From positions 239,769,190 to 239,833,189 of the forward strand of contig JBAIZL010000005.1 in the NCBI GenBank assembly GCA_036971475.1: a DNA stretch of 64,000 nt, read 5' to 3'. The notes beneath the pieces are model-generated. The model ran no database searches, was not told where the DNA came from, and saw nothing but the letters and a program-made list of their open reading frames with translations. Position 1 is the stretch's first letter. Each line of letters opens with the position of its first letter. The translations under genes were made by a program, and so were the position numbers. The DNA is from Prosapia bicincta (taxonomy: Eukaryota; Arthropoda; Insecta; Hemiptera; Cercopidae). Of this stretch, positions 24,040 through 35,128 are shown in pieces.

Positions 24040-25420
24040 CTCTCTTTTTCAACTTCAATATTTAAAACGCTACTGAATCCTTCAAGATCATTATCAGAAT
24101 CAATACTGCTAAAGATACTTCTGTAGAATTGTTTGCAGTCATTAGCTATTAAGTTTAAGAGACTTAATGTCATTTAGTTTAGGCACAGCTATTGGTATAC
24201 TATTAAGCCACAGTGGTTTTAGGCATTAAGTTTTCATAAAGATGCTTGATGGTTTGACTTTATAAATTCTTATATCCCTCGTTTTCAACTAATTTATTCT
24301 AATTTGATTTGTATTTTTTTGTGACAACATTTTTTTCCAAGTCTTCTGTCCCTACTATATCTTTTTTAATTATTTTATGTACAAGAAGTGGAATTTCCCT
24401 GGAGTGTCCATGACTTTTTGGTAGTTTCTACCTTGTAAATTCTTTGTTGAAACTTCAGTGCACACTCTACACATCCAAAGTCACTGTTATTGGATAAAAA
24501 GCTGTTGCCAGACACTAACAATCTAATGACAATCTCTTGTAGTGAGATATGAGTTTCCAGTAATGATTAAGAAGGAGAACAATTTTGATATTTCAGTTTT
24601 TTCAGCCCCAGCTGTCGGACCATATAATGGATCTCTTGCTTATCTACTCAATTTCCCTCTATCTTTTCAAACAGCTCTCAACCTCCTGAGATCCACAGCC
24701 AGCTTCTGCCTCCATCCAAACATAGCACTGTTACTTTTTATCTTTGCCGCTGTGGATGACAAGGTTACATAAACAAAGCTGTCTTTTCTCCAGATCAAAA
24801 CAAAATGTGTTGAAGGCCAGATTGGTTTTAGCACTATCCATGTCTTCTTTTCCAATATGTTGTGTGTCTTCTGTTTTCTTTAGATGGTTTTCTTTTTTTT
24901 AATTTCAGAACTCCCTTTCTTTCCCTATCATTAAAGTGGTTCTGAATTTCACAATCTAGTCTACACAGATATTGCAAGCATCTTTTTTAATACTTTCCTT
25001 TTTAAGTTGAACTTTTCCAAAAATATCTTTTTATAACAAGATGAGGACACAGGATTAGCCACTTCTTGTTTATTAAGTTCATACAATATTGATATAGTGA
25101 TATCTTCATTGAAGAATTCTTTCTCTGCGACCTTCTCTAGTGTGACTTGTATAAGATAAGGGAAACCTTACTATGTGCTCAATCACCTCTTTAACCCTCA
25201 GATCTTCAATTTTGTTTCTACACATATCTTTTCCTTGACTTTCTCTAATGCCATAGATTCTTTTAGCTGCTTAAAGCTTGTAGTATACCTTACAGCTGGA
25301 CATTCTTAAGGATTGTAGAAAGAGATGTACACAATAGCTCCACCTATCTTGTAAATTAAACTGAATTATTTCTTCTCAGATGCTTCCTTTCATTTTCTTT
25401 TTATAGGCCATCCATTCACC
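24040..25420 (-). pseudogene. relic of an uncharacterised transposon-associated gene, copy 1
   Basis: On the minus strand, broken frames give QCYVWMEAEAGCGSQEVESC (about 24730-24675), SIIWSDSWG (about 24625), NIKIVLLLNHYW, LVSGNSFLSNNSDFGCVE and CALKFQQRIYKVE (about 24440-24380). These match a multicopy insect protein family with the pattern CxxWHExxAGRGSxEVxSC, then WSDSCGGQNRN, then a GHSFLPxDxDFG block; I recall it as DUF7869-like, without certainty. The DSCGGQN and DxDFG motifs may be catalytic acids of a DDE-type transposase. Several stops and frameshifts show it is dead. A separate relic lies at 29.2-30.2 kb on the opposite strand. Confidence 0.55.
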
Positions 25421-27309
25421 AAAGAATAAATCAGTGCTTTTTGTGCGTTATATGTTGTGTGTGTTTAGATATATTTTTGATTACCAGACTAAACCTCATT
25501 TGCTGAACCAACTATTTTTTGCAACACAAGGCCAAACATCATCTGTTGGTCATATGTCTTGTTATGGGCAACTGAAATTTCATATGTGTGACTTAGTCTA
25601 GTGATGGAATGTATTTAATGTTAGATTTTATGATTATCACCCGGTCATTTATTTTTGTTTTTATAACAACCTGAGCAATTTTTGTATTGTAGTTTCAATG
25701 TTTCTGCACCATAATGAGCAATTATCTTCATTTCAAGAATGGCATTTGGTCTAGTGATTAATAACTCTGTAAAATTTGGTCTGGATTTTTGAAATGCACT
25801 ATTTATTTTAATCCTGATAAGTATGAGTTTTTCTTTTTCATTTTAGTAAAATATCTATTAAAAGTAATTTCAGTGTTAATATTTCTATATCCCATGAAGT
25901 TAAATAGGTGTCTTATATGTCAAAAGAGTGGCTAGACTAGAATTGTACATAAAATTGTAACGTTAAATAATGTGGTAGCTGAGACTTTCCAGAAAGTACA
26001 GTAATTTGTTAAGAAAATGAATTCCCTCTTAATATTTCCACTAACTTTAAGTTATAACTAATAGTATTTAGAAAGCCTATAAATTACTTATTTTAATGTT
26101 TTGTTTTTTGTGTAAGTCATAGGAACAACTTCATCAAAGTTTTACAGAAAATAAAAACTTTCTATTTCCAGCAAGCTGTTTTAATGAAAATGGAAAATAT
26201 CTCTATTCTGATTAATGAGTTTGGAGCAATCTAACATAGTTTAGAATATCTATATCTATTTTTTAACAAAATACAACACAATGATAACAGTAGCCATATT
26301 ACAATAAAACTATTGTCAATAATACCAATATCACAAAAACTATTCAAAAATAACTAATACATAAACTTACTAAGATTAATCCCATATGTACAGTTTGGTA
26401 CCATCTTGTGATTCAATTATGTGTAACATGATTCACTTACAATCCAGTTTGTAATTTTATTGTAATAGGCTCCCTAGATTGTATTTTTACAATAACAAAA
26501 CCCTCTGATGATAATGTTGGCATGGTCATCAAAACCTACATAATGATTTAATCTTTGCAATTTTATATATTAGTTATTTTTTACTACTGTTGATATTATT
26601 GGGTTTATTGTCAATAATTTTACTTATTGTAAAACATTTATTCAAGGTTTCTATATATTTTCATTCTACAATATAATTCAACATTTATTCTACAGAAATT
26701 TTATGTAAGTCAGAAAACATACCTCTTCATCTGAGATGTCATGATTCATTATGTAAATAACTTTTTGGAGTGAAAATGGCTATTTAAGGCTTTGAATTAT
26801 TTGTAAAATATTTTAATAGTGTGTCGAGTACATGCAGGACCAATTGAAAGAAACAACAAACACTAATAGCTAGGAGGCCCCTAAATTGTTTCAAAATTTT
26901 GTTGTTCAAATTATTTTATATGAAATGTAAATATAAATCCTGACATATTTTTTACTTGAAAACAATATTGCCATCGATCTAGAATTCGTTTCAATGCTTA
27001 AAAATACACATTTTTGGATAATGTATTGTTTCATTCAAGCTACACCTAAAACTACAATTAATTACTGACCTAAATTAGAAATGAACAAAATATATATTTC
27101 CAAAAGAAAAACGTTTCTATTTGACTACATTTAAAATGAGTGATTATGTACTTTATTCTGATATATGAAAGTTATCTGAAAGGTGTCAACAATTAATAAC
27201 TTGACACTGGTAGGGTATGGCAGAAAAATATATAGTTTAAGATACGTATTATAAATGAGCATAACAGAAATATAAGTTAATTCCATCTTCATGTGAGCTA
27301 CTAGTTGTT
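25421..27309. other. AT-rich region, no recognised gene
   Basis: No coding feature or element was recognised in about 1.9 kb. Open frames are short. Confidence 0.5.
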
Positions 27310-27975
27310 AGCTAAAACCACTTGTAAATATGTTGTACTTGTCTGTAGTAACATTTACTTTTATAACTGTTGGGGACAGCTGTTTTGGGAGATATGTCCT
27401 ATTGTCAACTCAGGCCCTAACTGACCTCAAGGTTTTTGTAGGTTGGGATGAGGATGGAATATTAGAGTGGGGATGTTGGTGCATTTTGTTGTGAGTATAA
27501 GAGGGTTATGATGTCGGAAAGTGTATGTGAGTTATAATATAATTGGGTGTTGAGTAAATGTGTAGGGTGTAGTTTGAAATGTTTGTATATCTGATATTGT
27601 TCTTACAATTGAACATTAGATGTTCTTAACTACACAACACATAACATTTAACCTACAAATTCTTTACAAACAAAACAAAAATAACCAACGACACATAACC
27701 AAACAATATGAGATGTAGAAACATTTCGAACTATATCCTACACACATACTCAACAATCAATTACATTATAACTTACATACACTTTCTGACATAACTCCTA
27801 ATACTTACCAAAATACACTTACATCACCACCATAACGAACAAAAACCTGGAGGTGAGTTACTGCCTGTGTTGATAATGGGACGAATCTCCCGAAACGGCC
27901 GTCCTCAACAATTATAAAACTAAGTGCTACTTTATACCAAGTGTATTATATTTACATGTGTTTTTAGTTAGAAAT
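27310..27975. repeat. large imperfect fold-back repeat (~0.67 kb)
   Basis: The two halves are imperfect inverted copies about a centre near 27650. 'gtcggaaagtgtatgtgag' at 27513 pairs with its near-complement ending at 27790. The hammerhead-like units at 27369-27412 (minus) and 27866-27907 (plus) lie opposite each other. The outer ends carry the 'agctactag..' and 'agtagcac' blocks also seen at 3.3-3.96 kb. It resembles two terminal repeats of a Penelope-type element joined tail to tail. A transcript could form a very long hairpin. Confidence 0.75.
27866..27907 (+). ncRNA. hammerhead-ribozyme-like motif (U3/A8 type, GUC site)
   Basis: Core UUGAUAA at 27870-27876, one extra U, helix II GGGA/UCCC (27878-27881, 27888-27891), GAAA 27892-27895, palindromic helix III ACGG/CCGU (27895-27902), and cleavage triplet GUC ending at 27903. 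Helix I is UGUG/CUCA with one mismatch. It belongs to the same family as 3848-3889. Its inverted partner at 27369-27412 has a changed palindrome (ACAGCUGU) that still pairs with itself, but its helix I is weaker. Confidence 0.5.
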
Positions 27976-28096
27976 ATAAATTAATCACTTTAACATTAGT
28001 TTATGACTATCTGACTTTAAATTTTGTAAAATTGTAAAGAGTTACTGAGATAATAAATACACAAAAACCTCTTAACCACAAACTTTCTTTAATTTA

Positions 28097-28139
28097 CCCT
28101 AATGTACATTTCAGTTACAAAGTAACCATCCTCAGAGGG
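28097..28139 (-). ncRNA. hammerhead-ribozyme-like motif, left arm of palindrome
   Basis: This is the exact mirror image of the motif at 28173-28215, with the same core CUGAGGA, the same helix II and the same palindromic helix III, transcribed from the minus strand. Confidence 0.6.
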
Positions 28140-28172
28140 ATAACATACAAAGACTGAGTCTTTGTATGTTAT

Positions 28173-28215
28173 CCCTCTGAGGATGGTTACTTTGTAACTG
28201 AAATGTACATTAGGG
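28173..28215 (+). ncRNA. hammerhead-ribozyme-like motif, right arm of palindrome
   Basis: Helix I CCCU (28173-28176) pairs with AGGG (28212-28215). Core CUGAGGA (28177-28183) is consensus because position 7 is free. One extra U follows, then helix II GGUUAC/GUAACU with a UUU loop (28185-28199), GAAA (28200-28203), and helix III AUGU/ACAU (28203-28210), with cleavage expected after U28211 (triplet AUU). All invariant core bases are present. The self-complementary, loopless helix III would favour a dimeric fold. Confidence 0.65.
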
Positions 28216-28299
28216 TAAATTAAAGAAAGTTTGTGGTTAAGAGGTTTTTGTGTATTTATTATTAAATTCAACCACAGTATATTCCTAATAAATAGTTAC

Positions 28300-29240
28300 T
28301 GAGATAGAACATTTTTGATCTGTTCGAGACATATCAAATAATTTTTAAATTGGTGTTTTTAAAACTGATTAAAGTAATATGTATGCATACAAATATAAGT
28401 ATTTGGATAGAAAAATTTCTGGAAAGCAAAGAAACTGGAAGTTAGAAACAAGTGAGTTAATTATTTACTTTACCTGAATCATATTGCGTAAGCACAATTT
28501 GTAATAATTTTTTTCTCGCTACCTGTATATAATGTATCACTGCTTTTCTAGTGGGTGGAATGATTAGTGCAACTCATTGTGTACTATCCAAGCTAAACAC
28601 ATTTTTAAACAGAAAAAATGCAATGCTTTCAATATAGTAACAGTTTGTGCTGAAGTAAAAAAGATCATTATTAGTGAGAACATGTACACTAGAATTATAA
28701 ACGAGCTCACAATATAGGTTATTGTGATCGATTTAAATTTCTACAAAACAATTGAATCGTTTGTTTTGAAGAGGGGTTTAACCCCTCAGAAGTGGTCCCT
28801 GGGTTTAATGACTTTTTTACTCTTGAAAACAAACTTCTTAGTGTAACCATCTGGTGGCATTCACAGGAACTACAATATAGTGAAACATATACAACAGCTG
28901 ATGGACTAAATGTTTGTTAAATGTTTATGTAGAGTTAATTCGTTCGTTTTATTACTGTGTAATTAACTTTTTACTTATTACAAGTGAGTAGTTTTATTAA
29001 TAGTAACTTATTTACTATTGTTACTAAAGGTGTACTTTACCACGTTTGTGAAATGGTTGCAGCTTACATTTGAAGTAAGATGCTCATTATTCAAAGGGAC
29101 AAATAAAATACCTCAATGCGCAATTAAACGTAAAAATCATGCACATACTGTTTAAGTAAGAGTTCATTACTGTTTCATTATAAGTTCTTTCATGAAAATT
29201 ATTCACTGTGACGCGGCAGGCCATAGGTTGATGTCTGCAG
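28300..29240. other. AT-rich region, no recognised gene
   Basis: No feature was recognised. The coding debris of the next pseudogene starts gradually after about 29.24 kb. Confidence 0.5.
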
Positions 29241-29249
29241 CAAACGTGA

Positions 29250-30230
29250 GGAATTGAATACAAACTTGAAGAGTTCGATAAAAGTTCTGCTAAAAGAGTT
29301 GTTGCTACAGAACTCATAATACATATTATCCATTATCAAAAATTTCACCATAAACTCCGGCTAATCAAAGAAAAGTGTGCAGAAATTGATGATGTACTAG
29401 GGATTTCGATTGACTACATGCAAAATGTACCTCAGTAAGGTACAAGATTCCAGTAAAAGATGTTTTTTATTAATGGCAACTTTGGTTGTTCGTCTTTGGA
29501 ATAAATAATTTGAAAATTGGCCAATCAGATTTTCATATCATCCACGAATGCGTTGGTCAGAAAGGACCAAATGAAATCTGCACTTTGTTCAAAAAAATAT
29601 ATTGACTCTAATGTATCTCAAAGAATCAAAGAGCTCCATGTATTTTCAGACTGTTGCGTTGGACAAAACCGTAACCATACAATGGTGAGACGGCTTCTTA
29701 CATTAACAGCTACGAGAAGATTTTCCATTACTTCCCCTCCCTGTCCGTGGACATTTTCCTGCCATGCGACAGAGATTTTTCTGTCGTAAAGAATATTTCG
29801 TAAAGAATGATCGTATTTACCTCCCGGATGAATACACAAGATACGTAGCCGAGGCAAGTTCAGGATGCAAGTTTACTTCGTCAATTCACGAAACAAACGT
29901 CTGCATACGTTCTAAGACTTGGTGGTCGAAGTCACTTAAAAAAAAACCTCTGTCAATGGAATCATATGGGAAAGAAGTTCCTAATCATATGTTGCTTTCC
30001 AAGCGTCCAATTTTTCGATGTTTGAATACGACAGTGATAAACCAGGCATTGTGTCCGCGAGTCACTCTATTGATGGGATACCAAGTCACAACTTAAGACT
30101 GACGCTCATAGATGGAAGAATCCCAAATTTGCCGAACAACAATGCTTTCAGCGATCAGTATCCGATTTCCATTAACGTCAAAAAATTACAAGATGTTAGC
30201 AAGCAGACGCAGTGTGCTCCACAGACATAG
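29250..30230 (+). pseudogene. relic of an uncharacterised transposon-associated gene, copy 2
   Basis: Plus-strand blocks in order: VLGISIDYMQNVPQ (about 29390), then KELHVFSDCCVGQNRNHTMV (about 29625-29685), RRFSIT, a frame change, VKNDRIYLPDEYTRYV (about 29800), KTWWSKSLKKKPLS (about 29917), and in another frame DSDKPGIVSASHSIDG (about 30026). Order and motifs match the family of copy 1 (24.0-25.4 kb): an SMDYMQNLP block, then a D-x-C-x-GQNRN motif, then an RVYTPxxY block, then KSWW and DKPGIV. At least three frame breaks and an early stop show it is dead. Its function is unknown; I recall relatives as a repetitive, transposase-like family of insects. Confidence 0.6.
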
Positions 30231-31263
30231 GCCTACAAAATTTTTATGATTACATTATGAAGTGGAAAACGACTGATAATAAAGAAGATGGTGACAAAAA
30301 TGAAGCATCTTGAACGAGTCCTTCATGACAGAATCAATTTTTTTAAAATATTGTTTAAAATAATATATTTCAACTCTCATTCTTTATTATTACTTAATTA
30401 TGTTTGAAAAAAAACACTTGTTTAGACATTGGTGTACTGTTATGTTTTATAGAGGCTTGATTCGTTTTATTTTTATTAAGGTATTACCTAAATTTCAATT
30501 TGCATTTTTTATAGTGCAATAAAGTTATTCCCCGGCAGGTTTCAATAAATAACACGTATTTAATTTGTAACGTTTATTAATTTGAACTAACAGAAATTTT
30601 AAAATAGTGTGTTTTTTTATGAAAAGGAAATAAGTGATGAGATAAATAGTCAATAACTTACTGATAAAAAATTAAAACACATTCAAATACTGTCTTAACT
30701 TTACTGCCTAAGAATGATATAAAATAGAAATAATAAAAAATATTGCTATTGTAATAGTCCAGTCAGATTTTTCATCTCGTGAAAAATTCACTTTTTCTTA
30801 CTTGAATCCTTTTCAAAATAAATGATTCAATTATTTAATAAAGTCAAATAATTATGAAAACGTTTTAGAACCATTAATAACTGTTTGGTACTAAATGTTG
30901 GAACGGCATTTGTCTTCGTATATACCAGGAACTGCAAGATTGATGGGAAAATCTACGTAATAAATACATTTGACGATAACGGACTTTTTCTAATTAGCAG
31001 AAACTGTTTTCACTTAAACTAGAGAAAGTTAGGTCTAGTTTTACTGACGAACAAATATACTGAGAATTATTCAAACAGAAGCTATTTGATAACTTATGTA
31101 AATAGATGTCCGTGAACCATCATAAAACATCCAGATTACACGTTTCACACTGCAAATGTCAAAGGTTCGACCTTGAAATCGCTCTTTCTTCTCTCAAGTT
31201 GTACTTTACAGCTTGCCGATTCTCATTACAAAGTAGTTTCTATCAAGCGGGAACAGAACTATA
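30231..31263. other. upstream region of the dioxygenase gene
   Basis: AT-rich, with no coding signal. The last 120 bases before 31264 are less AT-rich and probably include the 5' untranslated region. No confident TATA or initiator element can be fixed by eye. Confidence 0.4.
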
Positions 31264-31324
31264 ATGGGGAAGCCTACTTTGGTTGAGGCAAAAGAGATTG
31301 CTATTGTGGACTTTGCAAAAATTG
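31264..31324 (+). CDS. dioxygenase exon 1
   Basis: Starts at ATG 31264 and encodes MGKPTLVEAKEIAIVDFAKI plus one base. The IAIVDFAKI stretch matches the family's opening strand (xPVIDFS). The donor GTTGGT is weak but gives phase 1, which joins exon 2 in frame. Being the first exon, it is the least certain. Confidence 0.65.
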
Positions 31325-32175
31325 GTTGGTATTTTGGTTCGTATTTAATAAAGTGTTTAACTCTGTGCATTTTATAATTGTTATTAGTTTACAACATTTA
31401 ATTACTGTGATAAATAAATGTTAGCATTTTGTAAAGCGATAGCTTTTATATAATGCCTTAAAAGTAAACAATACTACGTTTAACGACAATTGGAAATAGC
31501 AGGATGTTATTAATTCTTATTCGTCCATAATTTTAGTCCAGTCAAAGTTAAAGTTTTGTAATTTTTGGTTTGTATAATTTCTGGTACTATTGTTTTTATG
31601 AGAAATGTAGCCTACTTTGTTATACATAAGGGAGTTGTGAATTCTAGATGTTACGATGGCAATTTACTTGTTTCTCTCTGGAACGATTAATTTTACTTAA
31701 ACTCTACTTTAATTTTACTGAACTTTTCAAAATACCTGTACAGTACTAATACGTGAATAGTTGGGAATATTTTTAAAATTATTTAAGAATACGTCTTTAA
31801 AAATTATAATATCCAAATAAATGAGGATATCAATAGTGAATACAATGTGCTTGTATTTCACTATTTATAATGTTGCAATTGTGTACTACATTAATTGTAC
31901 ACTGTAATTGTGTGCATTATTTTATGAAAAAATATTATTTAGCTTTCTTGGTTAGAACGAAAACCAAACAATTAAAACTGTACAAGTTACTTCTTTCGTG
32001 GCAGAGAAAAAAATTACTACAATGAAGTTAAAAACAATAACTAGTTTTCAACATTAGGGGGAGAGAAGCTCAAAAGCTGAATTAACGAAAATGGTTTGTT
32101 AATACAAAAGGTTTTATATTTGTAAATATAATTTCACGTTTTCCAATTAAAAAATGTAATATAAAATATACAGTA

Positions 32176-32645
32176 CAGTAGAGTCCCGAAAACTCGACAT
32201 TCCGTACAACTCGACATGTCTGAGAATAAATAAATTTCAGTTTCTCTCCGACCGTCGGCGGGTAGCGTGTGAAAAGATGTGCGATTTCTCTATTGTTAGT
32301 GTTGATGCATTACTTATTTATTATAGCCTAATACTTGATCGTTGTTAATTGTTATTATTATTTGTTTATTTTGTTTCATTGATAGTCATTAATGTGGTGA
32401 TTATTCCATTTTGTTCGGAGAGAAAGTTTTGTAAGCTTTTATTACCATTTATAGCACCGTATTTTATAGCACCATTAAATATGAAACATAAAAAGTAGGT
32501 TTTTATATTGTTGTAAATGATTTAACTTTTAAATATTATAAACTTTAGCAAACAAGTTTTGGTTTTGTTTAATTTTTAACTTGAATCCCGGCAAACTCGA
32601 CATTCTTGAAATTCCACATTATGTCGAGTTTCCGAGACTTTAGTG
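32176..32645. mobile_element. 470-bp TIR MITE in intron 1, pogo-like ends
   Basis: Ends are imperfect inverted repeats of about 25 bp: CAGTAGAGTCCCGAAAACTC at the left, and the complement of the right end reads CACTAAAGTCTCGGAAACTC; both continue GACAT. It is flanked by TA on both sides (32174-32175 and 32646-32647), a TA target duplication. Ends of this sort are typical of pogo/Tigger non-autonomous elements. It has no coding capacity. Whether either transposase relic in this window could have moved it is not known. Confidence 0.75.
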
Positions 32646-32843
32646 TATTGTGCTTCATAGTATAAAATTTCTAAATATATTGTATAGGCCTACTATTAAA
32701 TAAGTATAATATATTATATATTTTCTAAATAATAAATATATATCTTATACACAGTTTATCAAAATATGTAGTATGTATGAAAGAATTTTCGTATTAAAAA
32801 GACATTTTACTTTTATAATGTGTGTTTGACGTCTTTTTAACAG

Positions 32844-32965
32844 CCAATGCAACATGTCCTTTAGAAACGAACGCAGACGTTTTGGAAATAATTGAAACCC
32901 TTAAAGACGCATTATCACGTAGGAAAGTGGTTTATATAATAAACCACGGCATATCAGAACAAGAG
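32844..32965 (+). CDS. dioxygenase exon 2
   Basis: Follows a TTTTTAACAG acceptor and ends before GTATGT. It encodes ANATCPLETNADVLEIIETL, then KDALSRRKVVYIINHGISEQE, including the diagnostic xFxYxxNHGI strand-helix of the family. It ends in phase 0. Confidence 0.85.
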
Positions 32966-33078
32966 GTATGTTTTCTGAATGAGTTCATACATAAAATTAT
33001 ATTTAAGAACTCACAACACTTGTGTGCCTGAATGAAAATCCAAACGAAAAACTTAATTAACAGGAATTTGGAAATACA

Positions 33079-33079
<1 letters not shown>

Positions 33080-33120
<41 letters not shown>

Positions 33121-33145
33121 AATAAATATTTTATATATATTATAA

Positions 33146-33191
<46 letters not shown>
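33080..33191. repeat. (TA)n and (CA)n tracts
   Basis: TA tract 33080-33115, CA tract at about 33147-33170, and TA tract to 33191. Confidence 0.95.
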
Positions 33192-33192
<1 letters not shown>

Positions 33193-33304
33193 CTTAAAAA
33201 TGCTAAATAAGGAGATATATTATGCATATAATTGCAGTGTAGCAAAATAATTTAACGAATTAAATTAAACGCAGTTAGGATTATAAAATATAATATAGTC
33301 AGTA

Positions 33305-33325
33305 TATATATATATATATATATCT

Positions 33326-33379
<54 letters not shown>
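33305..33379. repeat. (TA)n tract at the 3' end of a Penelope-like element
   Basis: Two TA tracts separated by TCTAGG, directly abutting the terminal repeat of the element that starts at about 33380. Confidence 0.95.
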
Positions 33380-33383
<4 letters not shown>

Positions 33384-33423
33384 AACATAGGGTATTCAAA
33401 TACAAGAATATTTATTAATTTAT

Positions 33424-33468
33424 ATCCAAAGTTTTTCGTTGGTAAACAGTACCAACATCATCAGGAAT
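33424..33468 (-). ncRNA. hammerhead-ribozyme-like motif, slightly degraded
   Basis: Core CUGAUGA (complement of 33458-33464), an extra U, helix II UUGGUA/UACCAA and GAAA are all present. The helix III palindrome has decayed (AAACUU for AAGCUU), and helix I is GGAU against AUUC with one weak pair. It sits in the 3' terminal repeat of Penelope-like copy 1. Confidence 0.55.
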
Positions 33469-33555
33469 GAAAATTACAACAATGTAAGCTATAGGCCTAA
33501 AACATATGTTAAATTAGAAATAGAATTGTTGCTAAATTTATACAAATTGCCAAAT

Positions 33556-33912
33556 TTAATTTGTTGCTGTAACATTATAGACATTGAATATAGTATCAAA
33601 TTTAGAATGTATTTGTATTTGTTCTTTTATTACTTTGTTATTATTATTGTATTTATATATTTCGAATGCTTCATATATATTCATTCTTAATCCCTTATTA
33701 ATTTCTTTTATATGTTTCATATTTACAATATTTGGAAATTTGTGCTTATTATTAATACAATGATTTGCAAAATTTGATTTATATATTTCTGGATTAATAT
33801 AGGCATTCAAATGTTCCTTATATCTTTTTTTAAATTTTTTCTTGGTTTGACCTATATAAGCCTTATTACAGTTTTCGCATTCTAATTTATAAACACCACC
33901 TTTTTCATGCAT
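33556..33912 (-). CDS. Penelope-like GIY-YIG endonuclease fragment
   Basis: A 118-codon frame with GVYKLECENCNKAYIGQTKK (GVY and YIG of the GIY-YIG fold, with the CxxC insertion typical of Penelope proteins), then KKRYKEHLNAY and ANHCINNKHKF, then an EAFEIYKYNNN helix. In intact elements this domain is fused C-terminal to the reverse transcriptase and nicks the target. Here it is in a separate frame. Confidence 0.85.
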   Translation of the reverse strand: MHEKGGVYKLECENCNKAYIGQTKKKFKKRYKEHLNAYINPEIYKSNFANHCINNKHKFPNIVNMKHIKEINKGLRMNIYEAFEIYKYNNNNKVIKEQIQIHSKFDTIFNVYNVTATN

Positions 33913-34327
33913 ATTAATTATTTTATTATTGTTATTTATTATGTTTATTATTTTGTTATTAGTTTTGTATGCAATTTTGATATTTGTGTTTTTAAATAAT
34001 TTGGTGATATTTTTTATTTCATGGCCTATAAATAAAAATGAAGTCTATATTGTATTATTATTACTATTGCAAATTAAATTATTATTTTGTTTATTAAAAA
34101 TATTATAATTAAGTTTGTCAACAGTTTTTTTTATATCCGTTTTCTAATGCAATTTGATAAATTATGTTTTTTCTCATATTTTATTTTCTTCATTCATGGG
34201 TATTTTATGCATTCTATATAATAAGTTATATAAAGCAGCCATTTTTTAATTATATGGATGATTAGATTTATTTGGTATAATTTGGTTTGTTAAAGTTGGT
34301 TTACGGTATATCATATAATCAAATTTT

Positions 34328-35128
34328 TCATTTTTTCTTAATATAGTTAAATGTAGCAAATATATTTTTTAATTTGTAAGTAAATTTGATTTTATTATTA
34401 ATTTTATTTATTTTATCCAAAATATTTGTTAAATTTATATTATTATTGTTTGATATATACATTCCATCATCTACATAGCGAACCCAATAACCATTTTTAT
34501 CATATATTTTTATAATTTCCTTTATTTTATTATCTAATTGTTGTAAAAATATTTCAGATAATATATTTGATAATGGCGAACCCATAGCAAGACCATCTTC
34601 TTGTTTATAAATTTTGTCATTGTATGAAAAATAATTTTGATTTAATATTATTTTGAGTGTATTTAAAATTTCTAATGTTAATTTTTTATCTTTATCGTGT
34701 TCTAATTTAGATTTTATAATTTCAAGAGTTTCTTTTATAGGTATGTTTGTATACATATTTTTTATATCTAATGATATTAATTTTGTATTTTCATTAATTT
34801 CAATTGCATTTAGTTTTTCAATAAGATTAATATAATTTATGATAGTATGATTATTATTTAGTTCTATTTTATCTTTAAGAATATTTACCATAATCTTTGA
34901 TATTTTATAAGATGGAGCATTTATAAAATTTATTAATGGTCTTATTGGTTTATCTATTTTATGTAATTTCACAAGTCCATTTAATATTGGAATTTTCGGA
35001 TTATCATTCATATAGTTGCTAATATTATTTTTATTGAATAATTTATATGAAGATTTTACAATATTTTTTATTTTATTTTGAAATTTATTCGTAGGATCTT
35101 TATATATTTGACAAAAATTGATTATCAT
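34328..35128 (-). CDS. Penelope-like reverse transcriptase fragment
   Basis: A 266-codon frame with KPIRPLINFINAPSYKISK, LISLDIKNMYTNIPIKE (first catalytic Asp), DGLAMGSPLSNILSEIFLQ and WVRYVDDGMYI (YVDD, catalytic pair present). The LDIxxMYTNIP and MGSPLSxxLSE blocks are typical of Penelope-type rather than LINE or LTR reverse transcriptases. The frame is cut by a frameshift after the thumb region (FNYIKKK), so no complete enzyme is encoded. Its start is an internal Met; the true N-terminus lay further upstream. Confidence 0.85.
   Translation of the reverse strand: MIINFCQIYKDPTNKFQNKIKNIVKSSYKLFNKNNISNYMNDNPKIPILNGLVKLHKIDKPIRPLINFINAPSYKISKIMVNILKDKIELNNNHTIINYINLIEKLNAIEINENTKLISLDIKNMYTNIPIKETLEIIKSKLEHDKDKKLTLEILNTLKIILNQNYFSYNDKIYKQEDGLAMGSPLSNILSEIFLQQLDNKIKEIIKIYDKNGYWVRYVDDGMYISNNNNINLTNILDKINKINNKIKFTYKLKNIFATFNYIKKK

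Larger units (their letters stand above)
28051..28261. repeat. perfect 105-bp-arm palindrome with 1-nt centre
   Basis: 28051-28155 is, by eye, the exact reverse complement of 28157-28261, with a single G at 28156 between them. Each arm contains one complete hammerhead-like motif. The lack of mismatches suggests a recent event, or a copying mechanism that makes inverted dimers. The related copy at 13.9-14.1 kb is much more diverged. Confidence 0.95.
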
